The notes below the pieces were generated by a model that had not been told where the DNA came from, did not search any database, and worked only from the letters and a program-made list of their open reading frames with translations. The position numbers were made by a program, and so were the translations under genes. Positions 10,045 to 17,563 of a DNA stretch of 64,000 bases are shown here, one piece after another. The stretch is from assembly GCA_004353515.1 (NCBI GenBank), contig SMNZ01000002.1, positions 744,001 through 808,000 on the forward strand. Direction: 5' to 3'. Position 1 is the stretch's first letter. Each line of letters starts with the position of its first letter. The stretch is from Alteromonadaceae bacterium M269 (lineage in GTDB: Bacteria > Pseudomonadota > Gammaproteobacteria > Enterobacterales > Alteromonadaceae).

Positions 10045-12690
10045 ATGCATATGAAAACCAAGTTGAGTTGTGCTGTTATTGCAGCGCTCTCAACGGGTAC
10101 AGCCTTTGCTCAAGAATCTGAGAGCAAAGCGCAAATAGAAACTATTCAAGTTACTGCAACTAAACGATCTGAGTCCATTCAAGATGTACCCGTTGCAGTG
10201 ACTGCATTGAGCGGTGATGCGCTGGATAATTTGGGTATAAACAATTTTCAAGAATACGTTGAGTTCTTACCAAATGTCGTATTTCAGGGCACTGGACCAG
10301 GACAGAATGAAATCTACATCCGTGGGGCAGCGACAACACAAACGAGTATCGCTGTTTCATCAGTACAGGCAATACAGCCTGCGGTGGCCTTTTATTTAGA
10401 TGAACAGCCGGTATCTATGCAAGGAAGGAACCTGGACATATTCGCTACGGATATTGAACGGGTAGAAGTATTGCCAGGCCCTCAAGGAACTTTGTTTGGT
10501 GCTAGTTCTCAGTCAGGTACTGTTAGGTTGATTACAAACAAGCCTGATCACTCAGGTTTTTCGGCTGGTTTTGATACAGATATCGGGTTTACCAAAGGTG
10601 GTGAAACAAGTAACACTGTAGAGGCCTTTTTTAATTTACCTGTTAGCGATAGCTTGGCTTTTCGTGTCGCCGCCTATAATGACAGGCAGGGTGGCTGGAT
10701 AGATAACATTGCTAACGATCCTGGTAACGGTGGTTATATCGGCAGTGCTGTTGTTATTGATCGTATTTCAGGCGGCGTATTAGCCGACCCTGCTAATACC
10801 CCTATAGTATCACCTAATAACGATGCTTTAGTTGAAGAAGATTTTAATGACGCGACCTACACGGGTGCTCGTTTTGGCCTTTCGTATCTTATCAATGATG
10901 ATTGGTCATTGTTGTTACAACATACAGAACAGACATTGGAAACTGAAGGCGTTTTTGCATATGACCCTAATTTGGAAGGTGAAAGCTCTGTAAATCGTTT
11001 TGTGCCTGAGCAAAATGACGATGACTTCGGGTTAACAACCTGGACTTTAGAAGGCCGTTTAAATCAATTGGAATTGGTCTACACCGGTGGTTATCTGGAT
11101 AGACAAATTAATTCTACTGTCGACTACACAGGCTATACCAATGGTGGTTTATTTTCAGCTTTCTATACTTGTACCTATGCTGGGCTTCCTGCTGAAGAGC
11201 AAGCTTGTTTTGATCCAACTGGGTTTTATCTTGAAGATACTGAAACAAAGCGTTTGACACATGAATTTCGTGTTGTCACTGATGCTGATAAAGCATGGCG
11301 TTTAACTGCTGGTGTTTTTTACGACGATCAAGAAGTGAATAGCATTGGCCAATTCCAACTGGGAAGTCTTGGAATAGAAGGCTTTAGGAACAACAGCGCT
11401 ACGCTGGTTGGTAATGAAGGCATCAATAGTAATGGTGGACCTTTTGGGCCTGAGATCAGCTTTGTTAACGATGTTCAGCATACAATTGAACAAATTGCTG
11501 TGTTTGGTCAATTGGATGTTGATTTGACCGATAAACTAACCGCAAGTTTTGGTGCTCGTTGGTATGAAATCGATGACATATATCGAGGCTCAACAACGAC
11601 TGTTGATGTTACACGACGAATTAGAGCTTTCGGTACACTCGATCCCGATGAACTAACGGCCGTGGGAGAGGATCCTGATCTGGTCGCTGCTGCGATTGCT
11701 AATGGGCAGCTAGATGTCAGTTTATTAGATGATAACGGCGTACTCACAGTTGATGATGTTATCGTTAAATTCGGATTGGATTATAAACTTTCCGATGATG
11801 TATTACTTTTCGCTAACTACTCTGAAGGTTTCAGGCCACCTGTGACTAACCGTGTTGGTGGCGGCTTAGCATCGAGTCAGCAAGGTGCATTTGAGGGTTT
11901 CCGTATACCGGTGTTTTCACTAACAGATACCTTAGATAACTACGAACTAGGACTTAAAGGTGACTTTTTCGATGGTGTGTTAAGGGTTAATGCAACCGCC
12001 TATTATTCTGAAATTACTGACCTGCAAACATCGCGATTTGATCCCACCAATATCAGTTTCCTGGTCTTTACCGATAATGTTGGTGATGCCGAGATTAGAG
12101 GCTTAGACGCTGAAATAACTTGGCTAGCGACAGATAACTTAGTGATAGATGGTGCTTTCAGTATTTTGGACACCGAGCTGACTGCTCTTAATCCTGAATT
12201 AGAAGGTATTGCTCCTGCTGTTGGAAGTGAATTGCCGTATTCTGCTGATTTTAGTGGTAACCTTCGTGCTCGCTACTTTTTTGAAGTGGAAGGTGGATTT
12301 GATGGTTATGTCAACGCTAGTGTAAGTTACACAGGTGATAGGTTAGCTGGTTTAGTTGCAGATGCTTTTGTATTAGAAGATGCGACACAACTTATCTACG
12401 GCACAGGATCTGGCTTAAGTATACAACGCGAAGCCGACAGCTTTGCCGGTGTAAATTACGTGGATAGGAACGGTGAAGCGTTTGCCGCAGGTAGATATGT
12501 CCAAGATAGCTATTTCCTTATCAATTTTGCCGTTGGGATAGGAAAGGATGACTGGAACGTTGAACTCTATATCGACAACTTGGCTGATGAAAATGCTATT
12601 TTGAATATAGACACCCAGCAGTTTACCCCTAAAGTTGTGACTAATCGTCCTCGAACTATCGGTTTAAGATTCTCATATGATTTATTCTAA
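10045..12690 (+). CDS. TonB-dependent outer-membrane receptor
   Basis: An 881-residue outer-membrane gated channel that takes up a bulky ligand using TonB-ExbBD energy. It has a signal peptide (about residues 1-22, cut after TAFAQ) and a TonB-box-like stretch (IETIQVTATKR). The plug domain follows (SIQDVPVAVTALSGDAL to GPQGTLFGASSQSGTVRLITNKP), then a long beta-barrel ending in an aromatic residue (RTIGLRFSYDLF). SD AGGGAAA precedes the ATG at 10045; ATG 10051 is an alternative. The ligand is unknown: siderophore, carbohydrate and peptide receptors share this layout. A strong terminator follows, then a TPR-sulfotransferase. Confidence 0.93.
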   Translation: MHMKTKLSCAVIAALSTGTAFAQESESKAQIETIQVTATKRSESIQDVPVAVTALSGDALDNLGINNFQEYVEFLPNVVFQGTGPGQNEIYIRGAATTQTSIAVSSVQAIQPAVAFYLDEQPVSMQGRNLDIFATDIERVEVLPGPQGTLFGASSQSGTVRLITNKPDHSGFSAGFDTDIGFTKGGETSNTVEAFFNLPVSDSLAFRVAAYNDRQGGWIDNIANDPGNGGYIGSAVVIDRISGGVLADPANTPIVSPNNDALVEEDFNDATYTGARFGLSYLINDDWSLLLQHTEQTLETEGVFAYDPNLEGESSVNRFVPEQNDDDFGLTTWTLEGRLNQLELVYTGGYLDRQINSTVDYTGYTNGGLFSAFYTCTYAGLPAEEQACFDPTGFYLEDTETKRLTHEFRVVTDADKAWRLTAGVFYDDQEVNSIGQFQLGSLGIEGFRNNSATLVGNEGINSNGGPFGPEISFVNDVQHTIEQIAVFGQLDVDLTDKLTASFGARWYEIDDIYRGSTTTVDVTRRIRAFGTLDPDELTAVGEDPDLVAAAIANGQLDVSLLDDNGVLTVDDVIVKFGLDYKLSDDVLLFANYSEGFRPPVTNRVGGGLASSQQGAFEGFRIPVFSLTDTLDNYELGLKGDFFDGVLRVNATAYYSEITDLQTSRFDPTNISFLVFTDNVGDAEIRGLDAEITWLATDNLVIDGAFSILDTELTALNPELEGIAPAVGSELPYSADFSGNLRARYFFEVEGGFDGYVNASVSYTGDRLAGLVADAFVLEDATQLIYGTGSGLSIQREADSFAGVNYVDRNGEAFAAGRYVQDSYFLINFAVGIGKDDWNVELYIDNLADENAILNIDTQQFTPKVVTNRPRTIGLRFSYDLF

Positions 12691-12743
12691 ATGAGCAAAT
12701 TATATAGAGATTGAAGAGTTAACACTCTTTTCAAATGAGTTTG

Positions 12744-12768
12744 GAGGAAAGCATGGCTTTCCTCTTTT
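12744..12768 (+). terminator. Intrinsic terminator after the TonB receptor gene
   Basis: A perfect 9-bp stem, GAGGAAAGC/GCTTTCCTC, with loop ATG (12744-12764) is followed by TTTT. It lies 54 bases after the receptor stop and 20 bases before the likely start of the sulfotransferase gene, so it should reduce read-through between the two. Confidence 0.75.
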
Positions 12769-12787
12769 GTATTTGGAGTCTTTATTT

Positions 12788-14761
12788 TTGTCTACTGTGG
12801 ATTTAAAAAAGGTCGATGATGCCTTAGTTAAAGCTAAACAAGCATTGGCGAAAGGGCAATTTGAGCAGGTACTTCTTGCCTGTAAAAATCCAGAACTAGC
12901 GTCTTTATCTGATCAGCACAAAGTCGAATTTGAATATATCAAAGCGGTTACCTATCGTTACCTAAAGCGCTTTGACGAAGCGCAACAATCACTGTCATTG
13001 TTGTTATCGCTTTCCCCCCAGCATGCGAGAGGACATCAGGAGCAAGGGCACCTTTTTGTCGCACAAAATATCAACTATAAAGCTGTTAAGGCGTTTTACG
13101 ATGCAACCCTGATTAATCCAGCTTTAATTGGAAGTTGGAAGGCCTTAGTGTCTCTATATCAAAGCGATACGTCGGGTCCAGCTTTAGAGCATGTTAAAGA
13201 TAATATTTCATACTGGGGAACGCTCCCTAAACCTGTGCTTGGGGCGGCTGACTTAATGTTTAGTGGCAATCTTGAGCAGGCGGATAATGTTTGTAGACAG
13301 TTTTTACAGCAACAGAAGCACCATGTAGATGGATTGTATGTACTTGCGTTAATTGACATTCAGACAAAATCTTACGACGAAGCTGAGTTTCTGTTGGAAA
13401 GTTGCTGTGAACTTGCTCCTCAGCACTACCGAGCGAGAGCAGAGTACGCCGCACTTTTGAATCGTATCGGAAAATACCACTTGGCATTAACTCAAGCCAA
13501 TTCTCTTCTCGAACAATCGCCTGAGCAATTGAGTTATCAAGTACTAAAAGGGATTGCGCTTGTTGGTTTGGGAGATGTTTTTGATGGTGTAAAACTGTTT
13601 GAACATGTTTTGTCTCTGGAAGAGCAACGGCCTAGCTTATGGGTTCAGTTAGGGCACGCACGTAAGTCGTTAGGGCAGATGGATGAAGCAATTGCAGCTT
13701 ATAAAAAAGCGCTAGAGCTTCGTTCTGATTACGGAGATGCTTATTGGTCTTTGGCAAACACAAAGTCGTATCATTTTGCACCGACTGAACTGAAACAGAT
13801 GGAAGCTTTAGTCAATGAATCGACAACACTTATGGATGATCGGATCCACCTCTCGTTTGCATTAGGTAAAGGGTATGAAGATCAAGGTGATGCGATTAAA
13901 GCGTTCGAGTGTTACCAACAAGGTAATCGAGATAAATATGAACTAAGTCAGTATCAACCTGCGCATTTCAGTCGACAAGTGGATCGCAATATTGCGTTTT
14001 TCACTAAGGCATTTTTCGAGCAATTTGAGGGAAGCGGTTGTAGAGATGCGTCACCGATCTTTATTGTTGGGTTACCTAGAGCAGGGTCGACCTTATTGGA
14101 ACAAATCCTAAGTTCACATTCTCAAGTCGACGCAACTCAGGAATTGCACAATATTCTTAGCTTAGCAAAGCGCTTAATGCGTCAGAAAGATTACCCGGAT
14201 ATGCTGAGTCAAATAGAGAAAGGATATTTCGAACGTTTTGGACAGCAGTATATAGAGCAAACTAGAGCGTACCGTGATAACGGCTTCTATTTTATAGACA
14301 AGATGCCGAATAACTTTTTGCATATAGGTTTAATTAAGTTGATTCTGCCGAATGCTAAAGTCATTGACGCAAGACGTGATCCGATGGATTGCTGTTATAG
14401 CTGCTACAAACAATTATTTGCAGAAGGACAGGATTTTACCTACGACCAAGAAGCAGTAGGTCTCTACTATCGAGATTATCAGAAAATCATGGAACATTGG
14501 GATGATGTTTTACCGGGTTTTGTTCTTAGGGTCACTCATGAAGATGTGTTAGATGATCTTGAGGGACAAGTTAAAAGGATATTGGCATTCTGCCGGTTGG
14601 ACTTTGAAAGTGTTTGTTTAACTTATTACAACAATAAAAGAGCCATACAAACACCGAGTGCTGCACAAGTTAGAAAACCCATCAATAAAGATGGTGTTGG
14701 AAGATGGAAAGCTGTTGAAACCATGCTTGAACCTATGAAACAAGCGCTTTATTTGAAGTAA
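12788..14761 (+). CDS. TPR-repeat sulfotransferase family protein
   Basis: A two-part protein: about 400 residues of tetratricopeptide repeats (for example ARKSLGQMDEAIAAYKKAL) followed by a sulfotransferase domain. The PAPS 5'-phosphosulfate loop reads FIVGLPRAGSTLLEQILSSH, and the 3'-phosphate region is near DARRDPMDCCYSCYKQ. Such proteins are predicted to transfer sulfate from PAPS to an unknown acceptor. I chose TTG 12788 (GGAG nine bases upstream) over TTG 12767, because the latter overlaps the T-run of the terminator. There is no signal peptide, so it is likely cytoplasmic. Related genes often sit next to TonB receptors; acceptor and purpose are unknown. Confidence 0.85.
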   Translation: MSTVDLKKVDDALVKAKQALAKGQFEQVLLACKNPELASLSDQHKVEFEYIKAVTYRYLKRFDEAQQSLSLLLSLSPQHARGHQEQGHLFVAQNINYKAVKAFYDATLINPALIGSWKALVSLYQSDTSGPALEHVKDNISYWGTLPKPVLGAADLMFSGNLEQADNVCRQFLQQQKHHVDGLYVLALIDIQTKSYDEAEFLLESCCELAPQHYRARAEYAALLNRIGKYHLALTQANSLLEQSPEQLSYQVLKGIALVGLGDVFDGVKLFEHVLSLEEQRPSLWVQLGHARKSLGQMDEAIAAYKKALELRSDYGDAYWSLANTKSYHFAPTELKQMEALVNESTTLMDDRIHLSFALGKGYEDQGDAIKAFECYQQGNRDKYELSQYQPAHFSRQVDRNIAFFTKAFFEQFEGSGCRDASPIFIVGLPRAGSTLLEQILSSHSQVDATQELHNILSLAKRLMRQKDYPDMLSQIEKGYFERFGQQYIEQTRAYRDNGFYFIDKMPNNFLHIGLIKLILPNAKVIDARRDPMDCCYSCYKQLFAEGQDFTYDQEAVGLYYRDYQKIMEHWDDVLPGFVLRVTHEDVLDDLEGQVKRILAFCRLDFESVCLTYYNNKRAIQTPSAAQVRKPINKDGVGRWKAVETMLEPMKQALYLK

Positions 14762-14908
14762 GGTGACTCGCGTTGTTCAAATTATCTACATGGTAGAATA
14801 TCTAACTCATTGATATAAAAAGATTGTCGTAATAGTGTCGGGTAAAAGTTCTAGATTCTTTCCTCATTAGAAGTAAGTTTCTGAGCGACATCTCAACGGA
14901 AAATATTC

Positions 14909-15610
14909 ATGCTGATTGATAGTTCAAAATTAAAACAGGTGCGAAAGAGCCGAGGCTGGTCTCAAGATCTTTTAGCTAAGACATCGGGGTTAGCTTTGCG
15001 TTCTATTCAACGAATTGAAGCTAGCGGTAATGCGTCTGCTGAGTCTGTTTTAGCCATCTGTGCAGCCATGGATATTAAGCCGACTGAGTTGGAATCAGTT
15101 AAAAACCCCATTTCAGTTAAATGGACCAGGAGAGAAATTATGCAAGGCTTTATCATCATTGGATTGTTTATTGGTTTGATCGGGTCAATGTTTGTTATGG
15201 CTTCGCAGCCTATACATTATCTTGATGCCCCGACCTTCATCTTTACAACCTGTTTGATGTTGCTCTTTACCGCATTATCTTTCGGTATGAAAGCGTTAGT
15301 CGACGCCTTAATTGGAATAAAGTATCTGTTTGCACAAGAGTTTACCGGTGGTAAGAAGGCGCAGCTCTTAGTCAAAATGTATCAAGCTCAAATCACTTTC
15401 TTTTATGGTGCAGCAGTTATTGTATTCTTGATAGGGTTAGTTGCGATAATGAACGGTATTCCCGAGAGCTTCGAAGAAAATAATTTGATGGATATGCTAA
15501 CGTCAAGCGTATCCGTTATTCTGATGCCATTCCTTTATGCAACACTTTTATGTGAGGGGATATTGAGGCCTTTGAAAATCAAGCTGGAAAACTGTGACAT
15601 AAGTCTTTAA
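14909..15610 (+). CDS. XRE-family HTH regulator with membrane domain
   Basis: A helix-turn-helix domain of the Cro/CI type occupies residues 3-60 (LKQVRKSRGWSQDLLAKTSGLALRSIQRIEASG). It is followed by a membrane part with about four hydrophobic segments (near residues 75-95, 105-125, 165-185 and 200-220). This suggests a membrane-anchored DNA-binding protein or one that senses a membrane signal. It stands alone, with a bidirectional-type terminator at its end facing ytjB. The target is unknown. Confidence 0.8.
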   Translation: MLIDSSKLKQVRKSRGWSQDLLAKTSGLALRSIQRIEASGNASAESVLAICAAMDIKPTELESVKNPISVKWTRREIMQGFIIIGLFIGLIGSMFVMASQPIHYLDAPTFIFTTCLMLLFTALSFGMKALVDALIGIKYLFAQEFTGGKKAQLLVKMYQAQITFFYGAAVIVFLIGLVAIMNGIPESFEENNLMDMLTSSVSVILMPFLYATLLCEGILRPLKIKLENCDISL

Positions 15611-15627
15611 GGCAAATTCTTAAATAA

Positions 15628-15648
15628 AAGAGAGGCTTAGTCTCTCTT
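15628..15648. terminator. Hairpin between the convergent XRE gene and ytjB
   Basis: A 7-bp stem AAGAGAG/CTCTCTT with a 7-base loop overlaps the ytjB stop codon. On the minus strand the stem is followed by TTTATTTAAG, so it fits ytjB termination best. It could also serve the plus-strand XRE gene. Confidence 0.5.
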
Positions 15649-16308
15649 GATGGCTCTTAATGCGATATGTCGATAACGGAATTTATAAAAAGCTCGAGCG
15701 GCGATAAAGCCTAAAACAACAGCCATGATGAAGAGTAGTTGAATTTGTTGGCGTAGGGCATCTTGAAAATAGTTATGGTGGCGCATAACTTGGCTTTCAT
15801 CTAGTAGTAGCCTGACGTAGCCCACAGGCTTTTCTTGATGATAGAGTTCTGCGACATACACTAAAGGCTCGAGATCTGGCGTTGTTTTGTAAATTTCCAG
15901 CAAGTTATTGTTATTAGAACTCTCGCTGACAAGTTTACCGTTTATCGCAAACACAGCGGCAGAATGAACGTGTTGGTCTCGTTGAAGGTTATCAACCACC
16001 TGCTGAACAATGGCTTTATTTTCAGGGCTAACCATATTCCTACTGGTCACATCGTTAGTATATGACGATATCAGAGCATGGGCTTGTTGCAGTAGGCTGG
16101 TACCCAGTTGATCAGCTTGTTCCTGTCTTAGCTGATTGTCTTGTTGGGCGCTGTAGATCCATAAGTTTAAACTGATAAAAATAGCCGCGATAACGAACCC
16201 AAGGTTTGCGAGCCTTTTGAACACAGAGTAGCCGCTGGGGGCCATCAGTTCCTTGGGAATGGTTTGGAGCTCATTGAGTGAAGGTGTGCTTCTTAAGTTT
16301 GAGGACAA
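15637..16308 (-). CDS. ytjB: YtjB/SMP (AhpA) family membrane protein
   Basis: A 223-residue inner-membrane protein of the YtjB/SMP family, found divergent from serB in many gammaproteobacteria including E. coli. One membrane segment lies at about residues 33-52 and another at about 190-207. Between them is an extracytoplasmic domain of about 135 residues, and a short basic tail follows (YKFRYRHIALRAIKRD). The biochemical role is not settled. The divergent serB neighbour strongly supports the assignment. The intergenic region carries a perfect 21-bp inverted repeat. Confidence 0.85.
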   Translation of the reverse strand: MSSNLRSTPSLNELQTIPKELMAPSGYSVFKRLANLGFVIAAIFISLNLWIYSAQQDNQLRQEQADQLGTSLLQQAHALISSYTNDVTSRNMVSPENKAIVQQVVDNLQRDQHVHSAAVFAINGKLVSESSNNNNLLEIYKTTPDLEPLVYVAELYHQEKPVGYVRLLLDESQVMRHHNYFQDALRQQIQLLFIMAVVLGFIAARAFYKFRYRHIALRAIKRD

Positions 16309-16362
16309 GAAGTTTCCCGTTATCGCGTTAAAACATGAACGACAGTTTATACTGCGGCTTTG

Positions 16363-16421
16363 AATTTATCTATATAGCTGAATTATGTTAGAATATACTG
16401 ATTCAGCTATATAGATAAATT
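16363..16421. promoter_or_regulatory. Perfect 21-bp inverted repeat between ytjB and serB
   Basis: The left arm (16363-16383) and right arm (16401-16421) are exact reverse complements and are separated by 17 bases. Each arm contains TATCTATATAGCTGAAT or its complement. The element lies 54 bases upstream of ytjB and 77 bases upstream of serB, so it is in the shared divergent promoter. It may be an operator with two half-sites or a transcribed hairpin. No T-run follows either arm, which argues against an ordinary terminator. Confidence 0.7.
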
Positions 16422-16498
16422 TTGTTCTAAATTGTTCTGAAAATCGTTTTCCTATTCGCTAGAATCCTGATTACACACACTTTATCTGCATCTTCATT

Positions 16499-17509
16499 GT
16501 GACAAATAAGTTAGTAACCAATACTCAGTGGCAGTCGGCTGCCTATCTTCGCTCAATAACACAGGATGAAATTGCAGCATTTGGTTTGGCTCAAGAGGTA
16601 AATCAATGGATTGCGTTTCCCGAATCAAAAGCCTCTTCATACGAGTTGCATATCTTTGGACAATGTTTGAATTTGGAGAAGCTATGGAAGACACAAAACT
16701 CGCTGCAACCTTACCTTTCTGTCAGTTCTATCAAACCACATACATCCAGTGTTGGCCTGACTTTTATTGCGTCGGTGGAATTGAGTGCTGGAACAAACCT
16801 TAGTAAGGCTAAAGAAGCTATAGAGCAGGTCGCGGAAGCAAATAAAGTCGACCTTTGTTTAATGGGAGTGCGTCCAACGCTATCACAACCAGGATTGCTG
16901 GTAATGGATATGGATAGCACTGTAATACAAGTCGAATGCATCGACGAAATTGCTAAGTTGGCAGGAGTAGGGGATGAAGTTGCTAACGTAACTGAACTCG
17001 CTATGCAGGGAAAGCTCGATTTCTCTGAGAGCTTAATACAAAGAGTTGGTTGTTTAAAAGGGACTTCAGTAGACGTATTGCAGCAAGTTTGTGATGGCTT
17101 ACCTCTAATGCCTGGTGTTGAGAACTTGGTTAACACGTTTAAAAGTCATGGATGGAAAATAGCCATTGCTTCTGGTGGATTTACATTTTTTGCTGATTAC
17201 TTAAGAGAACGATTGGAACTAGACGCTGCTTTTTCAAATGAATTAGAAGTGGTGGATGATAAGTTAACAGGCCGCGTAGTGGGCAATATTGTGGATGCTC
17301 AAGTAAAGGCTGACGTTGTTGCTTCATTGGCTGAAAAATTTGGTATTCCGCAAAGCCAAACTGTAGCTATGGGTGATGGCGCCAATGATTTAGTGATGAT
17401 GAAAAAAGCTGCCTTAGGTGTAGGCTGCCATGCAAAACCAAAGGTACGATTGGAAGCTGATTGCGCGATACGTTTTGGTGGGTTAGATAGTTTGCTAGCG
17501 TTACTTTAA
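16499..17509 (+). CDS. serB: Phosphoserine phosphatase SerB
   Basis: Final enzyme of serine synthesis, hydrolysing O-phosphoserine; a HAD-superfamily phosphatase. HAD motif I is DMDSTVIQVECIDE (about residue 138), motif II is in IAIASGGFTFF, motif III Lys is in the KADVVASLAEKFG region and motif IV is GDGANDLVMM. An N-terminal domain of about 125 residues precedes the catalytic part, as in E. coli SerB. It starts at GTG 16499. The downstream gap holds a short repeat (17513-17548) facing the convergent PilZ gene. Confidence 0.95.
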   Translation: MTNKLVTNTQWQSAAYLRSITQDEIAAFGLAQEVNQWIAFPESKASSYELHIFGQCLNLEKLWKTQNSLQPYLSVSSIKPHTSSVGLTFIASVELSAGTNLSKAKEAIEQVAEANKVDLCLMGVRPTLSQPGLLVMDMDSTVIQVECIDEIAKLAGVGDEVANVTELAMQGKLDFSESLIQRVGCLKGTSVDVLQQVCDGLPLMPGVENLVNTFKSHGWKIAIASGGFTFFADYLRERLELDAAFSNELEVVDDKLTGRVVGNIVDAQVKADVVASLAEKFGIPQSQTVAMGDGANDLVMMKKAALGVGCHAKPKVRLEADCAIRFGGLDSLLALL

Positions 17510-17512
17510 AGG

Positions 17513-17548
17513 TATACCCACCATGCATTTCTAATGATTTTTGGTATA
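17513..17548. repeat. Short intergenic palindromic repeat, copy 1
   Basis: A 36-base sequence bounded by TATACCC and GGTATA, in the gap between serB and the convergent PilZ gene. Its 17523-17548 part matches 36655-36680 at 24 of 26 positions. It looks like an internally deleted copy of the longer element at 36554-36680. Confidence 0.6.
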
Positions 17549-17563
17549 AGCGTTGTCTAGTGG

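Noticed and set aside
12753-12806. 18-codon ORF with a strong SD (GGAGG) just before the sulfotransferase gene
   Set aside because: The SD and ATG are the stem and loop of the terminator at 12744-12768, so this is better explained as a hairpin than a leader peptide.
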